Shown here piece by piece: positions 1-12,210 of a stretch of 64,000 nucleotides of DNA. The DNA is from Serendipita indica DSM 11827. Taxonomy: Eukaryota; Basidiomycota; Agaricomycetes; Sebacinales; Serendipitaceae. Every line of letters starts with the position of its first letter. Positions within the stretch are counted from its first letter, which is position 1. The position numbers and the translations under genes were made by a program. The notes below the pieces were generated by a model. It was not told the origin of the DNA, did not search any database, and saw only the letters and a program-made list of their open reading frames with translations. The stretch is from the NCBI GenBank assembly GCA_910890315.1, contig CAJVGD010000013.1:496001-560000 (forward strand), given 5' to 3'.

Positions 1-1883
1 CAGGCCCGAAGATTATGATTGGTACAAAACGGGATCAACAAGACCTGGACGACTGGAGTAGTCAGGACCAGGAAGACATGGCTCGCTTGCTCTTCCCTGA
101 GGCTCATCTCCCGGCGGTACTCCCAAGAATCCTCGAATGTGCACCACCCCTTTATACTGGAGTGCGCAACTTGGAGCACAAGATACAACTCGCAGAATCC
201 ACAGGTCAAACCCTGACCGCAAAAGCGATGAAAGAGTTTGGAGGTCCCGCGGTAAGCAAGTTTTCTACATAAACAACTTCTTCTTTCTGAAGAGGGACAG
301 CTCTGGAGACGATTTGTTGGCAATGACCCAAACACCTGCTCCACGCCCGAGATTATTGAGAGGGAGCTCCCCACGAGACTCGAGGATGCACTCAAACTTT
401 CAAATGTCGGAAGGCTGTCAGGATATCTTCGCACTCTCCTTTACGAAGAAGCAAAGGATCAAAGATATATAAAAAAGCTGGACGCGGTCAGAACCTCCTT
501 CGAGTCTCTTTGGATTAAACAACGGTATGATGGGCGTCACGAAATTCTCTTTAACTGAGTCTTGTCCAGGCTCGTGCTTCATCTTTCTTCAGAGCAGAAG
601 ATGCACCTACAGCGTGCTCGAGACGACACCATTCGTTACGGAGAATACACTAATTCTGCAATTGAAAAGTGGGAGGTTGATGAAGCGGCGTTCACCCAAA
701 ACGTACTTGAATCCATGGAGGACGAGCTGGAGGACACGATATCTCAAGCGACTGAGCAACTGGAGCGCGTTATCCGCGCCGAGAAGAATTATCGGGGTGA
801 TGGGATCCTAATCAATGGAGGAGTGAGTTCGGACCCAGTTCGGACCCAGTGTCGAGTATGCGCTAACAAACCCGTCAGCTCCTGTTCATAAAGCGAGCCG
901 GTGCTGAGAAGTATCTGGACAATACTGAGCGCGAACTCTTCCACGCTATAGATAGTCTCCAAGCAATCTTGATTAACAAGGTTCGCTTGAAGGCGGGCGA
1001 TGCCTGGAGGGAACGCTTGCTCGGCCTTCCCGATTACATTAAGGACAGTCGTACCAAAGCCAGCTCAACAGGAGATCAAAGCCCCATGAGCTCTTACGAG
1101 CAGGAACTTCAGACCAAAACGCACCGCGAATTGCAGTCGTTATGCAACCAACGCATCGGCGCCATGGTCAAGAAACTGGTTGCGAAGAAGATGGAATCCA
1201 GCGCGCTAAAACAAACTGGTGGCCGTAAAGGGCACACCATCTTTCGAATCAAGAATCCTTTCCGTGCTCGCCAAGAAGCAACGGCTAGTGCCGTCGGGAG
1301 CCCGGGGGAGTTCGAATGGGCATGGGATGAGAAGGATGACAGAATCTTGGAGAGTCTCATGACCTCTGAGAATTTTGAGAATGACGAATCCTCAGCTGGA
1401 AATGCCATCTCCGAACTCGACGCCCAAGAGCTCTTTGTTCGGGGGATTAACCTTAACGGATGTTTGGATCGAGCGCCACTCTCCGCAAACCTTGCCATAG
1501 ATTCAGAGTACGGGATCCTCCACGAGAAACCCAAGTCGAGCATTCAGCTCACCTTCGCCGAGCTTACCGAGTATCATACAAAGACCTTGTCTAGTTGGCA
1601 GGCTCTCCTCAAAAGAGAGATGACGCAGAGTATAACAGGCGGCATCAAGTTCACTTCTCGAGTGGCCAAAATGACCGTCAAGCAAATGATCGACAAGAGA
1701 AGCCGTGAACTTAAGGCAATCTTGGATGGATGCAAGGAACCGCTCAAAGAAGCTGCGGTGGAGACCTTGATCTCTCTGCACGCCAACTGTGTCTCTTCCT
1801 ACGGAGCAGTGGATGAGCTGAGGAGTCTACTGGCTGCCGAGTGCGAGTCCAGTCGCGGTCTTGCCTCTCAGGAGCAGAGTTAG
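1..1883 (+). CDS. Dynamin-like large GTPase, C-terminal part (5' end outside window)
   Basis: Four exons can be joined in one frame (1-251, 301-524, 570-822, 879-1883) by short GT-AG introns, giving about 577 residues; the start lies left of the window. The first readable residues are a hydrophobic strand followed by TKRD (bases 24-35), which fits the G4 TKxD motif of dynamin-type GTPases. The rest is long, charged and mainly helical, as expected for a stalk or bundle region, with a Ser/Glu-rich segment near 1320-1420. No membrane segment is seen. G1-G3 would lie upstream, so the GTPase assignment rests on G4 plus overall shape. A SLIP-GC-like nuclear GTPase is one possibility. Confidence 0.5.
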
Positions 1884-4222
1884 AAATCATGTCTATGACT
1901 ACTTGCTATGGATTTCAACAGCCCTCTAGCTATATATCTGTCTTGATAATCGAACGGACTATCAGGAGCCTGACGAGGCGTAGTTCGACAACACTGTTAT
2001 ATTTCCGAGAAAATGCTCTTTCGGCATGCATGTAAGAAAGACGTCAACGCGTCTAAGGCTTGAGGACAATGGCAGGACATTGTTCCCTTGTTCCCTTCCT
2101 CGACCTCACTTGGAGATGACGGTTCTTTAAAACAATGACACGGACATCCCGGTTCCGTTCGACTTGAACTGACTCAGGTTATAGCATCTTCCGCCAAAGC
2201 GAAATGGTATACCTACCCGCGCTCACAAAATCTCGTCTTTAATTGCTCACGAAAGACGAAAATCTTATCATTTGGCAGGATGGATCAGAACAATAGACAA
2301 GCAAGAGGCGGCTAGTGACTGTGGATATCACGGTTATAGAGGTTTCTCCTATCACCTCATAAGGATTGAGGTGTTCCTCATCATACTGACGAACTACCAA
2401 AGAGAGTAACATTTACAGCGGCAATCGTTGATTGACAATCTTTTCTACACATTCGACGATCCGTGAATGAAGAGTGCCACGAACAATGTCATTGGAACTA
2501 GTTCGCACCAATATACGATCATGGTTTATACAGGTTCGTCAAACTTCGACTCGTTTTAATACTGTATCGTTAACCTTATTTCCATCTTCTGCGGAAATTA
2601 TGCACCAGAAAGCGAGCTCTGTCGAAGACTCTCTAAAGGTCTATTGCGCATCTCTTTGCTCGTAATTACGTAAGTACGGCTTCAAGGACCTAATCCGACC
2701 TGCAGAGCCTGACGACCAATATGACGGTCCGCCGGATGTGGCATCGGCTGGATAACCCTCAACCACGACAGCGACACGGTTACGAGCACTTATCAAGTAT
2801 GTTATTACCGTGGTAAGTACAATGTAGGAGCTATCCTGCGGCGCGAGTTATTGGACGACGTGTGGAGGCGATTCTGTGTGCAACGCTGACAGGGGACAAG
2901 CTGTACTGACAGAATCTCGATTTGCAATGATGAAATCGAGATACAATAGTTGCTCGCCTCGGTGGTCCCTCTTTACATGAAGCTGTTGGCCGCTACAAGG
3001 GGGTGTATCATGGACGGCACCGAATGATAGACGCTGGCAAGCTACGACTGAATTGATCGAGGCGAGCACAAAGGCCGGATATTAATGGAGCTCAGCCCAT
3101 CCGTGTGATGATGGCGACGTGCGTCTGGCAAAGGGTCGGTGAGCCCTCGAGCCCGATGAAGACTTGCCAGATGGGTCTGACAGATTCTGACAAGGAGCAA
3201 GGTTAGATAACTCGTAACGCCCAAACAACTGGACACTTAACCCTCGACCACACATTGCCCTGGACCCCAGAGACCGCCAAGCTCGTCGCTGGACGCTGGT
3301 TGGCCTATAACTCGCAAGACTTGAATTATTCACTTGCATCTATCAGTCCGTCAATGGCGACAACGCACTGGGTCACATAGCTCCCGTTTCAGCCTCAGCC
3401 CATCGCCCTCTAGCACGTAGCGAACGTCCAAGCATGCTTTGATCAAGTTATTCGTGGTCACTTATCCTGTTCACATGCTATTTGTGGCTTCACGACGTGC
3501 CACAACGATGCAGCTAACGTGAACTCTGCCACATTTCCACTGCGACGGTCCGCGCCGTTTGCTTGGACTTTCCTTTTTCAAACTCGAGCTACTTGTTCAC
3601 CTTATAGGTTTATCAGTCGCTTGACGTAACCCGCCAACACTGTGCTGAATTCGGTCGTCGAAACGCGTTTGGCGTTGATAAAATGCTGTTACAAGGGGAT
3701 GGAACGCTGTAAGCAATACCTTTGTGGCATATTATGTCCGAAAAGAGTGTCCTACTTGTTGTTTGCTAATGCTATATGCATTTTTACACTAGCTGGGTCT
3801 GCACGTGTATGAGTACAATCTCGTCGTTCATAAATGCATTCCTGAGTTGATATTATCTCTTTGAGTATGTTCGACCGTGTAAGACGCGCCGGGATGGAAT
3901 CAAGTACAACGACATCTCTTCATTGAACGAGCAGCGTGATTCATCCGTTTGCGTTCTTATTCTGAAGTATAGATACAGAAATCGTAGATTAACCAGCATG
4001 AACCAACATCTTGCTTGTGGCTGGTACACCGATGGCCACATACTCAGAGGTCTCCAGCGACGAGTGTAACGCGTTCTACGCGTAGAATAGCTCTCAAGTA
4101 CTGCAAATCTACTGAATCTTGGTCTCATTCACGGTACGTTCTAGCTCTGCGTAACAAATTAATTCTTGGTGAATAGCGTACAAGAAATCGAAACCACTTA
4201 AATGCACAACGAACGAAAAGGC
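1884..4222. other. Gene-free stretch
   Basis: No open frame here is long enough, or joins across plausible introns, to look like a gene on either strand. No terminal repeats, tRNA-like B box or transposase motif was noticed. It may hold decayed sequence of unknown origin. Confidence 0.5.
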
Positions 4223-6005
4223 TCAAAAATTCATACACATCTTACTCGCCTCGTTTTCCGACCCACGACCCCACTTTGAATAAAGTGTCAACACGAGCGA
4301 CTGAATCTCACTCTTGGTCCCCAAACGCGCCCGACGAATCGACCTAAAGGCTTGCAAACACTCTTCTCTCTCTTGCTCACGAACGCGCTTGCACACAATG
4401 GTCATTGAGCGTAGGTTTGGACACGTCTTGGCTGTCCACTCGGCTCTTTTATCTACGCTGCTCCGACTTGCTTTGCGTGGACTCTTTGGAGTATCCTTTT
4501 GATTCTTTGGTCCCTGAGCGAGGAGCTCGAGGAGTCGTTTGCTGATTTCAGATGGCGAACGGTGGTATAGGTGCAAGTACTTGATATTCGAGAGGTATTT
4601 GAGGATATTAATGATGATGTGTTGGCTTCCTACAGGCTGAATGTGTAACGTTTCAGAAGGTACGGGTGCTGTGCCAATCAACTCGTCGTTCCAGATGGAG
4701 TCGATACTTTCCCTCGCAGCCTTCCCAGCGGATACACCACCGTAGAGTTCTAGGCAGGCGAGGGAAGGGAGAGAGAACCAGCTGAGAGGCAGGTACGTCT
4801 CGTTGGTGAGTGTGAAATGGGTGGTTGTCGGGAGTTGAATGGATTGGGGACCAGGCGGATTCGCGTACATGGAATGTGGTACGGATTCAATGTGCATGTA
4901 TCTGAGTAGTAAAAGGTTTGGACCCCATCCTGTGAGATTCGTGAATGGACTGCCTTCAAAGGCCAGTGCCCTCAGTGGACTGGGCTCTTGCAGTTCGTCG
5001 ACAGCAGAATATTGGGGGAGATTGCGGAAGAGATAGAGAGTCTCCAGCGCTCTAAACTCCTCCCACAATGGAACCGTGGTTGGTTGGGGGCCCAACAGGA
5101 GATAAGCAGGGGGATGGAAGGAACCACTCCATCGGAGGTGCTTGACTCCTTTCAGCATCTTCTTGCGCCTATAGAGAGGCTCTGATACTGTAGAATGTGC
5201 TACAACCATGTCCAGTTTCGTAGCTGTATTTTCAATAGTTTGGAGCAGGATGTCGAGGTCGGTTTGGGGACAAGCCTGGTCGATGGCGAGTTTCTTGAGA
5301 AGTGGAAATGCAATGTCCTTTCCAGCCCAGTGTTCGGCCAATGTCCAACCTTGCTTGCTGCTTTCGAGCCTCCATCGGAGGGAGCGCCAACGATGGCTGG
5401 AGGAACAGACGAGGTCAAAGGCGGCAATGTTGGTGGAAATAATGGTAGCGTCGAGAGTTATATCGAGAGGTCGGTTTCCGGCAAGTTGGATCACTTGCTT
5501 GATCTCCTCGGTGTGGCGCACGACGATCCCGAGGTGCGCGTTGGGACCGTACCATTGCAATGCTCGATCATTCTGGAGACCGAGGGGTCGTATTTTGACG
5601 TGAATACGCGTCCAGAGTGACGGTACACCGCGTGCTATGTACCGCCATGAACGGCAGACAGCGAGAATGACAAGCGGGTTATGGTCGTGTTCCCCGACGT
5701 GGATTTCAAAGATGAAAGCGAGTAGTTCCGCAGGGAGATTTCGTATAGGCGCAATGAGAGCTCGTTTCTCGTAAAAGAGCGTCTTGATGCGTTCCATCTC
5801 GGAAGTCAGGCTGCGGACTCTCTCCAAGTGTCGCGCGCATCTCCTCGTCTTCGCACCCTTCCGCGCTTTCCCACGCAATTCTAATCTCCCGAGCATATGC
5901 GCTTATGTCCTGTATGTAGTTGGCAATCGTTTGCTTTGTCAACCTCACTTCTGCGCTCGAAAGCAGTCTGTAGTGATAGCTCGCTGAACCGGTAACAGAA
6001 CCCAT
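4223..6005 (-). CDS. F-box protein with one frame break
   Basis: The main frame (stop at 4223) contains IRNLPAELLAFIFEIH, a classic F-box start, followed by a tryptophan-containing segment (CRSWRYIARGVPSLW) and a long leucine-rich region of the kind used for substrate choice in SCF ubiquitin ligases. The natural N-terminus, MGSVTGSASYHYRLL from 6005, is in another frame; its match to the decayed paralogue at 8.6-9.4 kb shows that it belongs. The two frames meet near 5820-5830, at ACTTGGAGAG on the minus strand; removing one G reads ATLERVRSL and gives about 593 residues. No intron long enough fits there. Either the copy is damaged, the base is an assembly error, or translation starts later, upstream of the F-box. 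Confidence 0.75.
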
Positions 6006-7188
6006 TGCTGAGGAGATTTAAGACTCTAGAGTGTGCTGGATTCAGTAATCTCGTCATTGTCAGCAGAGCGTCTAGCGTCACTCACCGTTGAAAATGGTAA
6101 TTGTCCGACTATTCGCGTGTTTGTTGGAGCTAAACCAGGAGTTGACTTGACGGGGTCAGCGCCTGGTTGGATTTGGGATACTTCAGAACCTAGAAAGTTG
6201 GGGAGGGGAAAGAGAGTGGATGGCACGAGCTCAGGTGGTGCGTCCGCCGTAAACCTCAAATTTCGACAATACGTGAGACATGATAACATATGAGGTAGAG
6301 ATATAGAATAGGAAACTATTTCAGCAATGGCTAGCTGCTTAGGTCTTGGTGGATTGTCAGACGATGTGATTCGCATAATGATGATTATTGTGAACATGCA
6401 GTAATTTTACAAGATGATCAAGCAATTCCGACAACGCAGACTGTGAGTGACCGTGTTCTCCAAAACGTCGAATCTGGAGTCCACCCTCTCCGGGTCTAAT
6501 GAATCAAACCAGCTCAGGACGTTTAGCGTCAGTGTAACACGCAGAATAACGTTAAGAAACCCAAAAGAAGCTCTTCGGCTCTTTCCCGTCTCTTACGTTG
6601 GTCCAACCGGCGGCTCAGTTTATAAAGGCTGGGGGTAATGCACGCCATTGCAGGATCCCGCGCGCATAAAACGAGGCTCAGTGGGTCCTATGGAGTACCT
6701 CACGAACTTCTGCAGGCAACCGCAAGGCCAAGTGACATTATGGGCTGCCGGATGACTGTCGGGGCGGGGGCAGCGCGAGACTTGTGGGTTCTGCCTTGCT
6801 TTCGAATGCATTTCATGATAATGATCTACAAACGCCGTAGAGGATCTACTAGCTAGGCATGATACCGCCAACTTCTGTCTCCGACCCCAGAACGCCAAGG
6901 AGGCGCGTTTATGGCCTCCAACTCTACGATCAATGAGCACCAATTCAATGATATTGGCTTGTTCGTGGCCCAACCTCACGCGTTTCGGTGCCGTTTGCCC
7001 ACGTAGGTGGACAACCCATCTCGTTTCCCAACGAAAGAGCCTGCAAATCAGGTCATACTCATCAAAACTTCTCGGAACTCGTTTTCTGCGTGGTTCTACT
7101 ACTTGGAGTATGGCCCTAAGAATTATAAAGCTCACGATCTACCCAGACACTGAAGCACTTCTCACTCAGCACCTTGAAAGTAGTCCAG
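6006..7188. repeat. Spacer of duplicated block, copy 1
   Basis: This divergent spacer between the F-box gene and zinc-finger gene 1 resembles 9367-10456 in order and sequence; for example the words CCCGTCTCTTACGTTGG (6588-6604) and CCCGTCTCTTACGTTGGC (9846-9863). It therefore belongs to a duplicated unit. No separate gene is convincing here. Confidence 0.55.
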
Positions 7189-8079
7189 ATGTCCACCTTT
7201 CCCTTCTGTAGGGTTTGCCAACACCTAATTTATCCTCCGGGACGTCCTTGTTTATCCTGCGTCCCTCCCATCGTCTCTCCACAAACGGTTCCCCAATTTG
7301 ACGCAACGCCATTGCAAGGCCGAATAGGTTACCAGAGAGCCGTCGTTACGAGCCCAATCTCCCCAGCTCTTCATCGCTCATTGCCCCATCACATGCCCAT
7401 AGCCGCGCATCAGACACACTTTTCGACTATCAGTGATCACGCTACTCAATCGGCTGGTTCACGCACCCCCGCTCGGTTTCCCTCCACGCATTGTCCTCGC
7501 GCTCGGACACATGTCCCTTCTCGTCGACCTGGGGCGAGCAACCAGGCATTCATCAATCAAGCCGCTCCGGCTCATCTACGCCGTCGACTTCAGGACATCC
7601 TCCAGTCACATTGGTGGCGAAACAATGAACTCGAGCAGCACCAAGAACTTGCTGATCTGCTCGAGCATGATAGGCCAAATGAGTGGCGTTGTGTCTTGGG
7701 AGGCTGTCAGCGAAATGAAGTCACATGGTCAAGAAAGGAGCGTGCTGTCGATCATATTAGAAGACATTTAGATCATAGACCGTTTAAATGTGCTGACAAC
7801 GCGTGCGGAAACACTGCCTGGTGCGCGCACGCTGTCCACCTGCTTGCGTATTCTGATATCATTTAATAGTACCCTGGCATTTCTGTCCAAGCGAGATCTC
7901 CACTCGCATCTCAACCCAGTCTCGGTCGATTGTGAACGATGGTCGGTTCTTTTCAAACTTAGACTTGGTAGATAAAGCCTGACTGGGTTTACAGTGGGCG
8001 GACGGTTAAGAAGCGCAATCTCCCTCGTCACCAGGGCTCGAGCTGCTGTCGTAGAGTATTCAGACCACCGAGCTCTTAG
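7189..8079 (+). CDS. Multi-zinc-finger protein, copy 1
   Basis: Exons 7189-7820, 7870-7941 and 7995-8079 encode about 262 residues. In order: an N-terminal C-x2-C-x10-C-x2-C knuckle (FCRVCQHLIYPPGRPCLSC); a Pro/Ser/His-rich linker; a conserved helix region (AFINQAAP, then WWRNNELEQHQEL); a C-x4-C-x15-H-x3-H finger; a C-x4-C-x12-H finger; and a C-x2-C-x11-H-x5-C finger (CERCGRTVKKRNLPRH). Each intron splits a conserved Cys codon as TG^T. Zinc fingers of this spacing suggest nucleic-acid binding in the nucleus, but I do not recognise the family. Paralogues lie at 10.5 and 12.2 kb. The start is the first ATG that includes the conserved Cys knuckle. Confidence 0.75.
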
Positions 8080-8559
8080 CCTTTAGCATCGCCGCAGTAG
8101 CGGCATCCCGACAACGATAGGCCCGATGAAATTCAAGACAAGCCGTAATTCATCGACCGCATTGTTGCCAGCTCTGATCAACTCTAATACCGTTCGTCTG
8201 CTCCAACTATCTGTTCGGCACCAGGCGGTCCAAAGTTCGTATAAATATTCTCTTTCTGCAATTCTCCGTATTTGCCTTCGAAGATTCCGATTATACCCAA
8301 CCGAAATTTCTTCTTTCATCACGTTTGGAGATGCGAGACGTCACAGACGGATTCCTATTTTAGCAACTGTCGCAGCGCGTTACAGTTTTTATTCTCAAAT
8401 GAAATATATACGCTTTATTTATACATTGCGCCTTGGTAGAATGGCTAATGCACCGGCGTGGGCGAGTCGTTGCTAATCTCGAGCACAAGTCCAGAACTCG
8501 CGAACTAGCTGTCCATTCGGCCCCTTTGTCCATGCCGCACAAACTTGCCGTGCGTAGAC

Positions 8560-9366
8560 TCGTCGTCAAGGTATTCTTATGACGTTTCGGTTAGCTCGAG
8601 TAGGCGTTCGTTTGGGTGGCGGGCGATGGTGGTGAGGCGTTGACAATTGGATGCCGTTTTCCTGTAGGCTGGATGTAGAGCGTCTCAAAAGGTACGAGTG
8701 TCTTGCTAATCGACTTGTCGTCTTGGGTGGCTTCGATACTTTCCTTGGTGAGATTGCCAGTGGATACGCCACTGTAGAGTTCTAAGCAGACGAGGGAAGG
8801 GAGAGAGAGAACCAGTTGAGCCGAGAGGATGGCACGTCTCGTTGATGAGCACCAAGTGAGTGAGTTTGGGGAGCTGGATGCTTTGGGGGGTCCGACGGTT
8901 TCGCGTCCATGGTGTGTGGTATGGATTGCTTTCAAACGCCAGCACGATGAGTAGGCTAGTTTTCTGCAGTTTCTCAACGGTAAAATACTCACCGAAACTC
9001 ATGGCCAGTGCGTGATTGGGTGACTACCCCAGCATATTGCGGTCGAGTTGGCGGAAGGGATGGTCTCCATATCTAGTAGCTGCGTCAGCCGGTCGTCGTC
9101 CACTGATCGTTCTCGGCCTTTATGAGTCTGCGTACGAAGTAGTTTGCCATTGTAGCCTTCGGACTTGCTGTCGCTATTAAACTTGCGGCTTTGGCGAGTC
9201 GCACGTCCGTCCTCGTTCCATCATCTCCAGCGTGGCTTTAATCTCCCGGGCATACACGTGTATGTTATGCATGTGTTAGCCGATCGTTTGCTTTGCCGAC
9301 CTCACTTGTGGTTCACCAGAGGGGATTTCGTAGTGATGCGGCTCTGAACGGGAGTCGGAAGCCATT
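8560..9366 (-). pseudogene. Decayed F-box paralogue
   Basis: Read from 9366 on the minus strand, MASDSRSEPHHYEIPSG and YAREIKATLEMMERG align with the N-terminus of the F-box protein at 4.2-6.0 kb. An in-frame TAA follows SAKQTIG. Fragments nearer 8600-8800 (LPSLVCLELYSGVSTG, LVPFETLYIQPTGK) match that protein's C-terminal third in a different frame. The F-box itself and most of the middle are missing. It is a ruined member of the F-box/zinc-finger pair, lying just upstream of zinc-finger copy 2 in the same divergent arrangement as copy 1. Confidence 0.8.
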
Positions 9367-10456
9367 GTAAAAGAGTACTTTAAGGCTTTAGAATATGTTG
9401 AATTCATTCATTCCGTCGCTATCATCAGAGTGTCCAACGGGCCTGGTCGAAGTTAGGACCAAATGTCGAATAGTTTGTGTGAAAGTCAAATATAACTAGA
9501 TAACGACTTGATTGGATCAAGTACTGGGGTGTCGCGGGTCCAATAGAGCACGAAACGAACCGCGGGGTGGATGAGGGCGGCTCCAAGTCGTTGAATTTGA
9601 CAGTTGATTGGAGAGTAATAGATCAACTGGGAACACGTGATTGTGAATATGCATTAAAGCTGAAGATGTCCGTCAATTTCCACCAAAGCAGACCACGAGT
9701 GGCCGACGGCGACGCCCAAACCCAAGGGTCGAAATCTGGACCCCCCCGCTACAGGACTCACAAACCAAACCAGCCGATGTCGGCAATTCTCAATTCAACA
9801 CGTAACACAACGTTATTGAACGTATAACAAGCCCCGTTGTAATCCCCCGTCTCTTACGTTGGCTGGAATAGGGCAAGGCTATAAGGGCGGGGACTCGCAC
9901 GACGTAGCAGGATTCCTCGCAGATACCACGAGGCTTCAGTGCTGCTCTCGCATGCCTCATCACCTTTTGCACGCAGCTGCAAGGCGCGGCAACTCACGGA
10001 CCTTCCAAATGACAGACTGTCGGGGCGGGCACAGGACAGCAAATTGTACGCTTTATCCCATAGGTTTCAAATTCATCTCACTGTATATCGTACAGGTGTA
10101 GTATCACAATCAACCAGCTGGCAACCCTGTCTGGCTCTGTCGCTCAACACTGGCCGGCACCCTCCTTGACCCCTAAATCCTGTTTAATGGGATCTAATTC
10201 AGACTTTAAGCACGCTCGCGGCGCGTACTCCCTCGTTTCGCCGCCACCTGCTCACGTAGAATGACGAGAAATCTCGTTCGACTACGCAAAAGCCGACAGA
10301 TCTTGTCCTACTCGTCACCAAGTTTCGGGCCGCGTGTACGCCGTCGGTGCACCTACATGGAGTATGTCGCTCGAGGCTTAAACGTATAAAACTCACGGCT
10401 CGCATCGTACGGCTTGCCTTTCATCTCACACGCTCTACGCCGCGCAAACACTACGG
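9367..10456. repeat. Spacer of duplicated block, copy 2
   Basis: Counterpart of 6006-7188. It keeps the spacing between the F-box remnant and zinc-finger copy 2, and shares several words with copy 1. No gene is supported. Confidence 0.55.
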
Positions 10457-11347
10457 ATGTCCCGTCCTCAGTTTTGTTCAGTCTGTCGAAATCAGCTTCA
10501 TCCTTTGGGAGGACCTTGCTTGTCCTGCTTCCCACCTTTTCTCCCCTCCCAGCCTTTCCCCCCGCGCAACGCCAACCCATTCCAAGATTCAACAGGCTAT
10601 CGCAGGGCGGTTGTTATTGATCCCGATCTTTCCTTTCCTCCCCGTGTGGTCTCAGCCCACATCGGTCACCGCCGCATACCGGGCGCAGATTTCGACGATC
10701 AGTGCTCACGCGGGTGGTTCACACCCCCCGTCTCTATCCCCTTCCACGCATGATCCTCGTGTTCGGCTTTGTAGCCCTTCTCGTCAACCTGGGGCAGATA
10801 ACCAGGCGTTCATTGATCAAGCGGCGCCGCCTCAACTGCGTGGGGCACTTCGTGCAGCCATCGAGTCAGATTGGTGGCGAATGAACACGCCCGAAAAGCA
10901 TCAAGACCTCGACCAATTCCTTGTACAGCCGCGCCCGGATCAGTGGCGTTGCATGTTACGAGGCTGTCCCGATGAAGTTACATGGAATCGAAAAGAGCGA
11001 GCAGTTGACCATGTTCGAAAGCATCTTGATCACCGCCCGTTTCAATGCGTCAACGACAGTTGTGGCAATACTGATTGGTGCGTACACCGGCCGACCAGCT
11101 GTGTATCTGACATCATGCGATAGTACCTTGGCATTTCTGTCCAAGCGTGATCTTCAGTCGCACCTGAAACCGGTCTCAGTTGATTGTGACCGATGGTTAG
11201 TCTTCCTCGACTCGGAAAGTAAAGGCTGATAGGATCCGTAGTGGGCAAACGGTTAGGAAGCGCAATCTTCCTCGTCATCAGGAATCAACTACTTGCCGCA
11301 GAATTTCTGGAATTTCAGGATCCCAACGCCAAGCGTCGACGCAATAG
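10457..11347 (+). CDS. Multi-zinc-finger protein, copy 2
   Basis: Paralogue of the 7189 gene with the same plan: N-terminal FCSVCRNQLHPLGGPCLSC, the FIDQAAP/WWRMN helix region, then three Cys/His fingers. The last two introns (11078-11123, 11196-11241) sit at the same codons as in copy 1, and the exon between them (11124-11195) is again exactly 72 bases. The N-terminal and central frames differ. Removing a possible 46-base GTTGTT...CTCAG intron at 10610-10655 restores one frame of about 250 residues, but that donor is weak and copy 1 has no intron there, so a frame-shifting deletion is equally possible. Function unknown, probably nucleic-acid binding. Confidence 0.65.
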
Positions 11348-12210
11348 TAGCCTCTTCAGCGTCTTAAAATGACCGGCCTTGCGATAAGGAAGACAAGTCA
11401 CATCATGTGCCCAACCGTATCGCCGCCCACGCTACACCCCTGCTTCTTGCATTGCCGCCAGTCCTCCATCAAAGCTATCTATTCAAAGCCAATTGATCAG
11501 GCTTGAAAGCGTCAAAACCTACTTTCCTTGCACACCTACCATCTGTAATTGTCTCGGTGGGCGACCGTAGACATTTGGGTAGAACCGGTATTTGTTATGT
11601 CTCTTCGTTCACGACGCCTCGCATACAGTACTCTGGTACTGTATTACCGAAGCTAGGCTCATTTGTAAATGCGGAATGTCCCGGACGGGTTTTCGTTGCG
11701 CAACTGTCGCAATATATTATACCTTTTATCTAAAAACGAAATAAAATCACTCTGTTATATAACACGTCTTTGTAGACTGGGTTGGCGCAGGGTCCAGGTC
11801 GAGCTCTGGTTTCTGTTTGGCGTTCTCAATGTCTTCTCTTGGAGCTGACGACTTCGAGCCTTTGTCGACAAAAACGTGCGCTACCTCGCTTCAATCTTCT
11901 ATTTTTACTCACTGACTTGTTGGATTCTACCAGCTTCAATATATGATGTTTTCTGCCTCACGAATTGTGTCTTTTCTTTCACGCGTCTCCCTCAACAGAC
12001 CTGACCATATACCTTCGACTAGATGAGATTCCCAGCTCCAGCAACGGCCCCAAGAATTATTCGACGTTTAGTTGTCAATTTGTCCTTGAGGTTGACCTTG
12101 GACAGACGCCCTGATGGAGTTCGTCCACCCTCAACAAACCAGCCTCAATAAGCTTTCCTGAGCCCACGAATTCGGTTCAATAACCCACCCCCTCGGCGGA
12201 GATTCTCTAG
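11348..12210. other. Gene-free spacer between zinc-finger copies 2 and 3
   Basis: No frame here can be supported as a gene, and no F-box remnant was recognised, unlike the two spacers to the left. Pyrimidine-rich tracts occur in the last 300 bases before the third zinc-finger copy. Confidence 0.5.

Noticed and set aside
1884-4222. Several 60-90 codon frames on both strands
   Set aside because: No splice joins, no composition like a gene and no recognisable motif.
5195-5620. Open frame of about 140 codons on the plus strand inside the F-box gene
   Set aside because: It is antisense to a strongly coding F-box frame, with no own motif or start context.
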